Shown piece by piece: positions 40,559 through 47,655 of a stretch of DNA of 47,655 nt. The stretch spans positions 1-47,655 of the forward strand of contig CAYMPH010000023.1 of assembly GCA_964392365.1 (NCBI GenBank), given 5' to 3'. Made by a program: the position numbers and the translations under genes. Numbering within the stretch: position 1 is the stretch's first letter; each line of letters starts with the position of its first letter. The stretch is from CAYMPH01 sp964392365 (GTDB taxonomy: Bacteria; Spirochaetota; UBA4802; UBA5550). The notes below the pieces were generated by a model. The model searched no databases and was not told where the DNA came from. It saw only the letters and a program-made list of their open reading frames with translations.

Positions 40559-42673
40559 ATGCTAAAGGAGTACAAAAGCGGCGATATCAGAAATATCGCA
40601 ATAATCGGACATGGCGGAACAGGGAAATCAACTCTTCTTGATGCAATGCTTTTCGTAAATGGAAAAATTGATAAGATCGGAAATCCTGAAAACGGAACCC
40701 TGACATCAGATTTTGAGGAAGAAGAAAAGAAAAGAAAAATATCAATAAAAAGCTCACTCGGTTTTGTAGAGGTTGACGGGGTTAAAATCAATATCATTGA
40801 TACTCCGGGAACAGCAGATTTTATCGGTGATCAGAGAGCTGCAGTAGAAGTTGCAGATACTGTAATTTTAGTAGTTGATTCAGTTGACGGTGTGCAGATT
40901 GAAACTGAAAAAGCATGGCGTTATTTACAGGAGCATCATATTCCAAGAATAATTTTTGTGAATAAGATGGATAAAGAAAGAGCCAGTTATGACAATGTTA
41001 TAAATAATTTAAAATCAAGTCTCAAGGTTAAAACAGCTTCTCTTTGTATACCTTACGGACAGGGACCTGATTTCAAAGGACTGGTAGATATTATTGCCAA
41101 GAAACTTGTAATCCCTCACGGTGATGGAAAAACAGCTGATATTATTGATATTCCAGCTGAACTTAAAGAACATGCAGCCCTTGAAAGAACCAATCTGATT
41201 GAACTTGCTGCTGAAGGTGATGATGAACTGATTGAGAAATTTCTCAATGGAGAGGAGCTTTCAGAAGAAGAGGCGGAACGCGGACTTGACGAGCAGCTTC
41301 TTGAGGCAAGACTCAGCTCTGTTATGTGCGGTTCAGCTTCAAAAGTAATAGGTTTGAATAAACTTTTAAGAGTAATCAGAAATTATGTTCCATCGCCAAT
41401 GATAAAAACAGAATATAAAGGCCATGCTGTTGATGATGAATCCAAAGAAATTAAGATTAAATCCAAAGAAGGAGAACCCTTCTCTGCAATAGTATGGAAA
41501 ACATCAATTGACCAGTATGCGGGCAGATTTAACTATATTAAAGTTACTTCCGGTGAATTAACACAGGACAGAGAAATTTTCAATTCAACAAAAAAATGTA
41601 AAGAACGTGTTAATAAGATATATTCTATGATAGGAAATAAGCTTGTTGATGTTCAGAAGCTTAATTGCGGAGATATAGGAGTTCTCGTTAAGCTCGATAA
41701 AACTTCAACAGGCGACACTCTTTGCGATCCTAAACGGGAAGTAGTTATTCCACTTATCCAGCTGCCTCATCCGGTTTTTTCATATGCTATTGAAGCAAAA
41801 AATAAAGCAGATGAAGATAAACTAGGACAGTTTCTTCACAGGATTGTTGATGAAAATCCTACGATAACATATTTTTTTAATGCTGAAACTCATGAATCAG
41901 TTTTGTCAGGAATGGGCGAAATGCAGCTTGATATTATACTTAATTCCATTAAAGAAAAAAGTAAAATAGAAATTGTCAAGCGTACCCCGAGAGTTGCTTA
42001 CAGGGAAACAATCACTAAAAAGGCTGAAGCACAGTATAAACATAAGAAACAGTCAGGCGGTCACGGCCAGTACGGCGAGGTTCATCTCAGGCTTGCGCCG
42101 AGAAAAAGGGGCGAGGGCTATGAATTTATTGACAGTATTGTAGGCGGAGTTGTTCCAAAGCAGTATATACCCGGCGTTCAGAAGGGTATAATTGAAGCTC
42201 TTGATGAGGGGATTCTAGCGAAGTATCCTGTTGTGGATGTTGCTGCTGAACTTTATTACGGGTCATATCACGATGTTGATTCTTCAGAGATGGCATTTAA
42301 AATTGCTGCAAGAAGCGCTTTTAAGCTTGCGATGGAATCAGCTGCTCCGCAGCTTCTCGAACCTGTAATGGAAGTTTCAATTTTTGTTGATAAGGACTTT
42401 GTCGGCGATATACTTAATGATACAACAAGCAGACGGGGAAGAGTTCTTGGCATGGAAAATGCTGAGGGAGAAGGAGGCGGTGGAGTATCTGTTGTTAAGG
42501 CAACAATTCCGCTTGCTGAAATGCTAAGGTATACAATAGATCTCAGGGCAATGACTAGCGGAAAAGCTACTTTTGAAATGAAGTTTTCACATTACGATCC
42601 TATATCAGGAAAAAATGCTGAAAAGGTTATTGAAGAAAGGAAGAAGTTCTTTGAAGCAGAAGCCAATAAATAG
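40559..42673 (+). CDS. fusA2: Elongation factor G-like GTPase (EF-G2/FusA2 type)
   Basis: Translational GTPase of 704 residues. The start is the ATG at 40559 with GGGGGA just upstream, not the TTG at 40532. The P-loop is GHGGTGKST (17-25) instead of the AHIDAGKTT of canonical EF-G, and this G-x-GGxGKS/T form is typical of the EF-G2 subfamily. G3 DTPGTADF and G4 NKMD are normal. Domains II-V follow, including SGMGEMQLDI and the C-terminal GKATFEMKFSHYDP. EF-G2 proteins are paralogues with unclear duties; the primary fusA is expected next to rpsL/rpsG, which are not here. It is the first gene after the inverted-repeat element; TATAAT-like boxes are present at 40508-40513 but lack a clear -35. 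Confidence 0.9.
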   Translation: MLKEYKSGDIRNIAIIGHGGTGKSTLLDAMLFVNGKIDKIGNPENGTLTSDFEEEEKKRKISIKSSLGFVEVDGVKINIIDTPGTADFIGDQRAAVEVADTVILVVDSVDGVQIETEKAWRYLQEHHIPRIIFVNKMDKERASYDNVINNLKSSLKVKTASLCIPYGQGPDFKGLVDIIAKKLVIPHGDGKTADIIDIPAELKEHAALERTNLIELAAEGDDELIEKFLNGEELSEEEAERGLDEQLLEARLSSVMCGSASKVIGLNKLLRVIRNYVPSPMIKTEYKGHAVDDESKEIKIKSKEGEPFSAIVWKTSIDQYAGRFNYIKVTSGELTQDREIFNSTKKCKERVNKIYSMIGNKLVDVQKLNCGDIGVLVKLDKTSTGDTLCDPKREVVIPLIQLPHPVFSYAIEAKNKADEDKLGQFLHRIVDENPTITYFFNAETHESVLSGMGEMQLDIILNSIKEKSKIEIVKRTPRVAYRETITKKAEAQYKHKKQSGGHGQYGEVHLRLAPRKRGEGYEFIDSIVGGVVPKQYIPGVQKGIIEALDEGILAKYPVVDVAAELYYGSYHDVDSSEMAFKIAARSAFKLAMESAAPQLLEPVMEVSIFVDKDFVGDILNDTTSRRGRVLGMENAEGEGGGGVSVVKATIPLAEMLRYTIDLRAMTSGKATFEMKFSHYDPISGKNAEKVIEERKKFFEAEANK

Positions 42674-42679
42674 TTTAAA

Positions 42680-43123
42680 ATGAATCCCCAGGATTTAGAA
42701 AATTTTCTAAAAAAAAATATCCCCATGGCTTTACACATGGGGATATCAATTTTATCCTGTAATGAAAATTCTCTTGTAGCTGAAGCCCCTTTAAAAGAAA
42801 ATCAAAATGATAAGGGTACAGGTTTTGCCGGAAGTCTTTATTCTCTCTGTGCTTTATCCTCATGGGGGTTTATACGTTCTTTACTTATTGATAAAAATTT
42901 AAACTGCGATATAATGATGCATACTTCAGAAATAGTCTTTCAAAAACCGGTTCTAGATGATATTACAGCTATTGCGAAACCTGAAAATCCGGAAGAATTA
43001 AAAAGTTTTATTGAAAAGCTGAAACAGGAAGGAAAATCCCGTATTGAAATTAATGTTAATGTAATAAGCGGAAATGATCTAAAAGCTGTTTTTAAAGGCA
43101 GCCTTGTAGCTGTTAAAAAGTAA
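42680..43123 (+). CDS. YiiD-C-type thioesterase (hot-dog fold)
   Basis: A 147-residue protein resembling the thioesterase domain found at the C terminus of YiiD. The region NQNDKGTGFAGSLYSLCALSSWG matches the family N-x-x-x-T-x-FGGS-x-Y-x-L segment, and SEIVFQKPVLDDITAIA gives the second family block. Such proteins are expected to cut acyl-CoA or acyl-ACP, but the substrate is unknown. Unlike YiiD there is no acetyltransferase domain. It starts six bases after the EF-G2 gene. Confidence 0.7.
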   Translation: MNPQDLENFLKKNIPMALHMGISILSCNENSLVAEAPLKENQNDKGTGFAGSLYSLCALSSWGFIRSLLIDKNLNCDIMMHTSEIVFQKPVLDDITAIAKPENPEELKSFIEKLKQEGKSRIEINVNVISGNDLKAVFKGSLVAVKK

Positions 43124-43144
43124 AAATCAGGTTAAATAAATAAT

Positions 43145-44374
43145 ATGAAAATAATAATTTTTGATGAAAACTCATATAATAATTTTTATCCGGTTTCCCA
43201 GACCAGGCCTTTATGGGATTTAATCTGCGGAACATTTTCTTTCAGGCAGCGGCTTGAAGTTTTTTTAAAAAACAGCAAGTTGAATATTAATCGATCTGAT
43301 ATTTATTTCTTCACAATAGATTTACTTCTTCCGGTAATTAAAGAAAAAAATCCTGAAATTCATATTAATGATTTTTCTGTTTTTGATAAAGATAATGAAT
43401 TTTTATTTATAAATTCTTTATTAATTCCGGATACCATTCTTGCTGATATTAATCCTGATACTTCCCTTGTTAAATCCGGGAAAATCACAGCTGCTAAAAC
43501 CGGTAAAATTAAAATAAATTCTGCGATTTCTATTGAAGATAATTTAAATATTACTTCGCTTGAGAAATTGGAAACAGATTTGATAAAACCTGATTATATC
43601 TGGAATCTTATTGATATCAACCCTGAAATGATTGAAAAGGATTTTCATTATTATAAAAACAGGAAAAATTATGCTGATAATAATGTAACAATAATCGGCG
43701 ACAGATCACTCGTATATATAGGAGAAAATGTTAAAATCGAACCTTATGTGGTTATAAATGCTGAAAAAGGACCTGTTGCAATACTTGAGAATTCAGAGAT
43801 CAAATCTTTTACAAGAATTGAAGGACCGGCTTTTATCGGAAAGAATACAATACTTTTCGGAGCAAACATAAGGGAAGGTACATCAATAGGGGACTGGTGC
43901 AGAATCGGCGGAGAAGTTGAAGAGAGCATTTTTCACGCTTATTCAAACAAGTATCACGACGGTTTTATCGGACATTCATATATTGGAGAGTGGGTAAATC
44001 TCGGAGCCATGACAACCAACAGCGATTTAAAAAATAATTATTCACCGGTAAAGGTTTATATTCCAAAAAAAAGAAAAGCTACAGGCAGCATAAAGGTCGG
44101 GTGCTTCATGGGAGATTACGCAAAAACGAGCATCGGCACTCTAATCAATACCGGAACTAGTATCGGTACTGGAGCCATGCTTGTTCATTCAGGTTCAATG
44201 GCTTCTTCCCATATTCCGCCATTTTCCTGGTTTATCAATTCAGATATACTTTTAATGGAATGGCTAAACGATTTTTTAAAAGCATCGGATGATATGATGA
44301 AGCGCAGGGGGAAAACTCTTACACCTGCAATAACTGATCTACTAACCGAACTGTATTCTCAGAAGGGAAACTGA
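43145..44374 (+). CDS. Alternative GlmU-type sugar nucleotidyltransferase/acetyltransferase
   Basis: A 409-residue protein of the alternative bacterial GlmU group (putative UDP-GlcNAc diphosphorylase / glucosamine-1-phosphate acetyltransferase). The start MKIIIFDENSYNNFYPVSQT, followed by RPLWDL, is characteristic: this family opens with I-I-x-F-D-x-x-x-x-x-x-P-x-x-x-T/Q-R-P instead of the usual LAAGxGTRM loop. A left-handed beta-helix domain with hexapeptide repeats occupies about 190-380 (AFIGKNTILFGANIREGTSI and later TSIGTGAMLVHSG). It may supply UDP-GlcNAc for cell-envelope synthesis; whether it carries both activities cannot be told from sequence. It is followed by the TonB-like gene with a one-base overlap (TGATG). 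Confidence 0.8.
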   Translation: MKIIIFDENSYNNFYPVSQTRPLWDLICGTFSFRQRLEVFLKNSKLNINRSDIYFFTIDLLLPVIKEKNPEIHINDFSVFDKDNEFLFINSLLIPDTILADINPDTSLVKSGKITAAKTGKIKINSAISIEDNLNITSLEKLETDLIKPDYIWNLIDINPEMIEKDFHYYKNRKNYADNNVTIIGDRSLVYIGENVKIEPYVVINAEKGPVAILENSEIKSFTRIEGPAFIGKNTILFGANIREGTSIGDWCRIGGEVEESIFHAYSNKYHDGFIGHSYIGEWVNLGAMTTNSDLKNNYSPVKVYIPKKRKATGSIKVGCFMGDYAKTSIGTLINTGTSIGTGAMLVHSGSMASSHIPPFSWFINSDILLMEWLNDFLKASDDMMKRRGKTLTPAITDLLTELYSQKGN

Positions 44375-45225
44375 TGATCAAAGCAGCTGAAATTAAATTC
44401 TCACTCATACTTATTATTTCATTCGCTCTTCATCTTATTCTTATACTAGGAATACTTGCTCCGGATTTTGGAAAGATTGCATCTCTTGCCCGAAGAAAAA
44501 ATTCCGACAGGAGTTCCATGCTTATCAGAGATATAATTGTAAACTTAAATCAGGATGATAAAAGGGAAATTAACAGGCAGACTTTACTCTCAGACAGGGA
44601 TTCAACTGCAAAAGGTTATATTACGAAAACCCCCGGGGACAGATGGCTAAACAATTCCCTTGATTTCAAAATTTTCAAAGGCAGCAAGGGAAGTGCCGGT
44701 TCATCATCAGGTGAAAAAACTAAAAATCTGATGCAGTCAATTGAAAGTGAAATTGAAATTGCAATGAATCCGGGAAATTTTGCAAACCCTACAATGGGTC
44801 AGCAGGATAGAATTCAGATTCCGGATAAAAACGGAGTAACAAAAGAGAATGCAATTTATTATTCAAACAGCGGCATGTTTTCATTTAATACTGCAAAATT
44901 CAAGAATTTTCATTACTTTAAAAATATGAAAGACCGTATTGCATCAAACTGGTATCCTCCGCTCATGTCCAACGCGATATTCCTCGGTTATGGCGGGTCA
45001 TCGAGAATAATGGCCATACAGAGTCAGGAGGTTAAACTTGTGTTTGTTATAAACAGAGCCGGGGATGTTATGGATGTAGTTATTCTCGATTCACTTGGTA
45101 ATAAGACACTTGATATCTCCTGTTCTGAAGCTATAAGAATGTCAAAAAGTTTCGGTAAAGTACCGGATGATATTCAGGGCGATCCTGTTGTAATACCGTT
45201 TATTTTCGGATTTTATGTGAATTGA
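44374..45225 (+). CDS. TonB-like energy-transducing protein
   Basis: A 283-residue inner-membrane protein with one N-terminal helix (about 9-30, FSLILIISFALHLILILGIL), including the Ser/His pattern SFALHL of TonB proteins in which His is needed for coupling to ExbB/ExbD. A flexible periplasmic linker follows (about 35-185), Ser/Gly/Asn-rich but lacking the proline-rich repeats of classic TonB. The C-terminal domain (about 195-283) has the TonB_C pattern WYPP, VKLVFVINRAGDVMDVVILDS, then VVIPFIFGF. No exbB or exbD is in the window. It may serve the receptor encoded at 29064-31127, though distance makes this only a possibility. Its last 26 bases overlap the convergent YihY-type gene. Confidence 0.75.
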   Translation: MIKAAEIKFSLILIISFALHLILILGILAPDFGKIASLARRKNSDRSSMLIRDIIVNLNQDDKREINRQTLLSDRDSTAKGYITKTPGDRWLNNSLDFKIFKGSKGSAGSSSGEKTKNLMQSIESEIEIAMNPGNFANPTMGQQDRIQIPDKNGVTKENAIYYSNSGMFSFNTAKFKNFHYFKNMKDRIASNWYPPLMSNAIFLGYGGSSRIMAIQSQEVKLVFVINRAGDVMDVVILDSLGNKTLDISCSEAIRMSKSFGKVPDDIQGDPVVIPFIFGFYVN

Positions 45226-47491
45226 TCATTTCGCTTATTGTTATATCTCCAAGAATATTAGTGTTGCTTTTTTTTATTTTATCAAAAAGAGATTTTAATC
45301 TGTTTTTATAAGGAGATTTTTCCTGTTCAGGAATATCAAATGTGATTCTATCAGTAATCTCTATTACTTTTGATAATTTAATGTTTTTAGATGAATTTGT
45401 AGGGGAATATGTTCCGTCGCTTTCTATGTTTATTAAATTACTCTTCACGTATATATCAAGATAATCATCTATAGGGCCTGCAGAAGCTGAATGTGCTTTT
45501 ATAAGTTCGCTATAATTTGAGTGCCCTTTGCCTGATTCAAATTTATCGTAGATTTCACATAGCAGGGATATTCCGTAATAAACCGGAAGATCAATTTTAT
45601 CTGAAAAAGCCTTTTTCAGATTTGCATATGTTTCAGGATGCATAAGTGTATAGGATACTTCCGCACCATACAGAACTATAACTATTGAAGTATAAATCAT
45701 CAGTAGAAGTAAAGGTATGGATGCAAGAGCTCCGTATATGGCAAATGTGCCGCTTGCAAATGATTTTGTATAAACAATAAAGAGAAGAATAAAAATTACC
45801 CATACAGTTCCAGTGAAAGAAGCCCCAATAGCTGCATATTTGATCGGAACTTTGGTGTTCGGAAGCGATACATACGCAAGTAGAAAAAGAAGCCAGATGA
45901 AAGAAAATGGCGCAAAAAAGTTAATTAAAAGTCCGGCAATGCTTGTGCCCTGTGTTCCTTCCAGTTTTCCTGTGTGTAAATCTAATGTCATTAAAAGCCC
46001 TGAATCTCCGAGAATAAGAACTTTTCCGTCACCGGAAAATGTTTTATTTATTCTTGATGACGCAAATTTTTTATCAATCCATGTTTCTCCGCCGTCATTA
46101 CTTGATAAAAATATTCCATCAGAGCCGCCGATATAGCCTTTTTTCTTATCAATGAATTTTATTGTGTAATAATTGTAGTCTTTGAATTTTTTACGTTCCC
46201 AGGTTTTTCCGGAATCCTTTGAATGCAGAATGAGACCTTCATCTCCGGCTATCCATAAATTGTTGTTCTGGTCAATTGTTATAGAATTTAAGGAAAGCGA
46301 TCTGTCATTTTTGCTCGCCTGTTTAATCTGATCAGGATCCCAGTTTTTTCCGAGATCATTCGATTTAACCAGCATTCCGCCTCCGGCAGTTATATAAATG
46401 CTGTCATTGTGAAAGGCAATTGAATTCAGATTGTGCCTGAAATTATCCCACTCAATCAGATTCCAGTTTTTACCTCCATCTGATGTTGACAGTAGAAATC
46501 CGTTATCGCAGGCAATGTAACCTGTTTTTTCAGTAATCATTTTTATTGCATTGAATTTGAAATCTCCAAGTTTTGAAATGTTCCATGTGTCGCCATTATC
46601 ACTGCTTGATAATAGAACCCCGGTTTCACCAATAATCCACCCTGTATTATTTATAAATGCAATATCTTTGAGTTTTATTTTTTTGAACTCTGAAATTTCT
46701 ATTTTATAATCCAGCTCTGAAAAATTTCTTTCAGCCGGATTATACTCGTAATTTTTCTGATTATTAAAATCGATATTATTTATATTGATTTCAATGTTTG
46801 CAGATGATTTTTTTTCTTTATATGTTATTTTTGCTTTGTTTCCCACAGCCCAGAATTTACCTGCTGAATAAGTACCTGATTGATAAGCTGGCGGAGAGAA
46901 AAATTCTACGAGCTCAGAGGAAACTGTTGCTGCAGTAATAAACATTATCGGACCAAGAGTTAGCGCTGCCCAGTAATAAATAATCTGAAGAAATACAGGC
47001 CGTGATTTTTTAACCTTCCAGATTTCATTCAGAGATTTTTCAAAAGTTCGAAGCATTGCTGTTGCTGAAAAGATTAAGACAACAGCTCCAATGCCACCAA
47101 TTTTGCCTGCATTGTCAACAAGTCCGGAAATTGCAGAAAAAATCGGCTCAACATTGATTTTAATATTATGTTCTGTAATAAATACCATTATTTTCCTGAA
47201 AAGCTCTTCTTTTTTATTTTCAAGACCTGAATAAAATGTAAGCATTACAGCGAGGGTTGGAATTAATGACAAAATGGCAGTATAAGCAATAGATGATGCA
47301 TGAGTAAGACAGTCATCATATATAAATTTTTTAGTGGAAACTATTATAATTTTTATAAGGGATATCAATTTATTGGATAGATTGCTGTAAGTATCTCTGC
47401 CGATATAAACGTTTCCAACGAACAATTTAACTGCATCAACTGCTCTCTTTATTTTTGAAACGGATTCTTTAGAATTGTTTTTGCTTCCCAT
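45200..47491 (-). CDS. YihY/BrkB membrane protein with inserted Asp-box beta-propeller
   Basis: A 763-residue protein from the ATG at 47491, supported by AGGGGGAA upstream. It carries the six-helix YihY/BrkB core: helices at about 66-88, 130-150, 165-192, 517-543, 549-574 and 585-612, with family blocks SIAYTAILSLIPTLAV, then FIYDDCLTHA upstream of it and YGALASIPLLLLMIY. About 310 residues (200-515) are inserted between helices 3 and 4. The insert has five Asp-box motifs of the SxDxGxxW type (residues 295-303, 335-343, 376-384, 423-431, 463-471) and GYI-x-G-x-D/SG repeats, as in Ycf48/BNR propellers. With odd-numbered loops outside, the propeller would be periplasmic. The tail (about 613-763) is helical and resembles a winged-helix domain. 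YihY function is unproven (RNase BN labels are obsolete). Confidence 0.88.
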   Translation of the reverse strand: MGSKNNSKESVSKIKRAVDAVKLFVGNVYIGRDTYSNLSNKLISLIKIIIVSTKKFIYDDCLTHASSIAYTAILSLIPTLAVMLTFYSGLENKKEELFRKIMVFITEHNIKINVEPIFSAISGLVDNAGKIGGIGAVVLIFSATAMLRTFEKSLNEIWKVKKSRPVFLQIIYYWAALTLGPIMFITAATVSSELVEFFSPPAYQSGTYSAGKFWAVGNKAKITYKEKKSSANIEININNIDFNNQKNYEYNPAERNFSELDYKIEISEFKKIKLKDIAFINNTGWIIGETGVLLSSSDNGDTWNISKLGDFKFNAIKMITEKTGYIACDNGFLLSTSDGGKNWNLIEWDNFRHNLNSIAFHNDSIYITAGGGMLVKSNDLGKNWDPDQIKQASKNDRSLSLNSITIDQNNNLWIAGDEGLILHSKDSGKTWERKKFKDYNYYTIKFIDKKKGYIGGSDGIFLSSNDGGETWIDKKFASSRINKTFSGDGKVLILGDSGLLMTLDLHTGKLEGTQGTSIAGLLINFFAPFSFIWLLFLLAYVSLPNTKVPIKYAAIGASFTGTVWVIFILLFIVYTKSFASGTFAIYGALASIPLLLLMIYTSIVIVLYGAEVSYTLMHPETYANLKKAFSDKIDLPVYYGISLLCEIYDKFESGKGHSNYSELIKAHSASAGPIDDYLDIYVKSNLINIESDGTYSPTNSSKNIKLSKVIEITDRITFDIPEQEKSPYKNRLKSLFDKIKKSNTNILGDITISEMINSHKIRK

Positions 47492-47655
47492 ATGATTTCC
47501 CCCTGTATTTAACAATAATATGTGATAATATATTTATTGAAGTCAATAATAAAACATGAAAGAAAAGTTATACATGACTAAATCTATTGTTTCTAATATT
47601 AAATTTCCATTGACAAAAATGTATTATGGCTGAATTTGTGTACTAATCAAATCTG
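47492..47655. other. AT-rich region at the right window edge
   Basis: No gene begins on either strand in the last 164 bases. A perfect TTGACA at 47610-47615 faces the right edge and may be the -35 box of a gene outside the window. No good -10 box can be assigned before the edge. Confidence 0.4.

Noticed and set aside
1..47655. CRISPR arrays, tRNA or rRNA genes, IS elements and prophage genes
   Set aside because: I looked for regularly spaced direct repeats, cloverleaf-like sequence in the gene gaps, and transposase or integrase motifs, and saw none.

Overview
The window is a gene-dense, AT-rich stretch of chromosome from a Gram-negative-type, probably anaerobic bacterium. The outer-membrane machinery (LolA, a TonB-dependent receptor, a TonB-like protein) implies a double membrane. 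The single-chain pyruvate:ferredoxin oxidoreductase, rubrerythrin-like protein and multihaem cytochrome point to anaerobic or microaerophilic life. Gene content (DUF1566/NHL-repeat surface protein, phoH-pgpH-ybeY, LolA, RodZ) would fit a spirochaete-like lineage, but this is an inference and the phylum cannot be fixed from the sequence. No tRNA, rRNA, IS transposase, phage gene or CRISPR array was seen.

Layout. 1-230: the 3' end of a DUF1566-type surface protein followed by a frame-shifted NHL-repeat scrap. 230-1591 (minus): a PQQ-blade protein and phosphatidylserine decarboxylase. 1849-6522 (plus): nifJ, mntP and an exported TPR protein. 6579-7108: a RelE/ParE-type toxin-antitoxin pair. 7117-8616 (minus): a CrtI-like FAD oxidoreductase. 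8826-17717 (plus): aspS-phoH-pgpH-ybeY-tilS-ftsH, a tightly packed housekeeping run with very short gaps or overlaps. 17797-23572 (plus): lolA-rodZ, rimO-pgsA-pgpA, a membrane-anchored multihaem cytochrome and a HIT protein. 23797-25671: a 624-residue acyl-CoA dehydrogenase, ending at a strong bidirectional terminator.

25822-31372 (minus) is a cobamide locus: a cobalamin riboswitch with an intrinsic terminator, then a BtuB-like receptor, cobS, cobT and a CobU protein fused to a TIM-barrel domain resembling the cobamide-remodelling phosphodiesterase CbiR. Together these would import a corrinoid, cut off its lower ligand, re-guanylylate the cobinamide phosphate, activate a new base and rebuild the cobamide. 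A dCache hybrid histidine kinase is transcribed divergently from it. 34209-45225 (plus) holds a small coiled-coil protein, RNase R, a stand-alone LigD-phosphoesterase-like protein, PepA, a rubrerythrin-like protein, a secreted BPL_N/HEAT protein, an inverted-repeat element, an EF-G2-like GTPase, a YiiD-type thioesterase, an alternative GlmU and a TonB-like protein. 45200-47491 (minus) encodes a YihY/BrkB membrane protein whose third extracytoplasmic loop carries an Asp-box beta-propeller of about 310 residues.

The two most unusual objects are the YihY/propeller chimera and the CobU-CbiR-like fusion under riboswitch control. Several starts were moved to internal ATG codons on Shine-Dalgarno evidence (6025, 6627, 10603, 11573, 19744, 28207, 31127, 34209, 40559, 47491).
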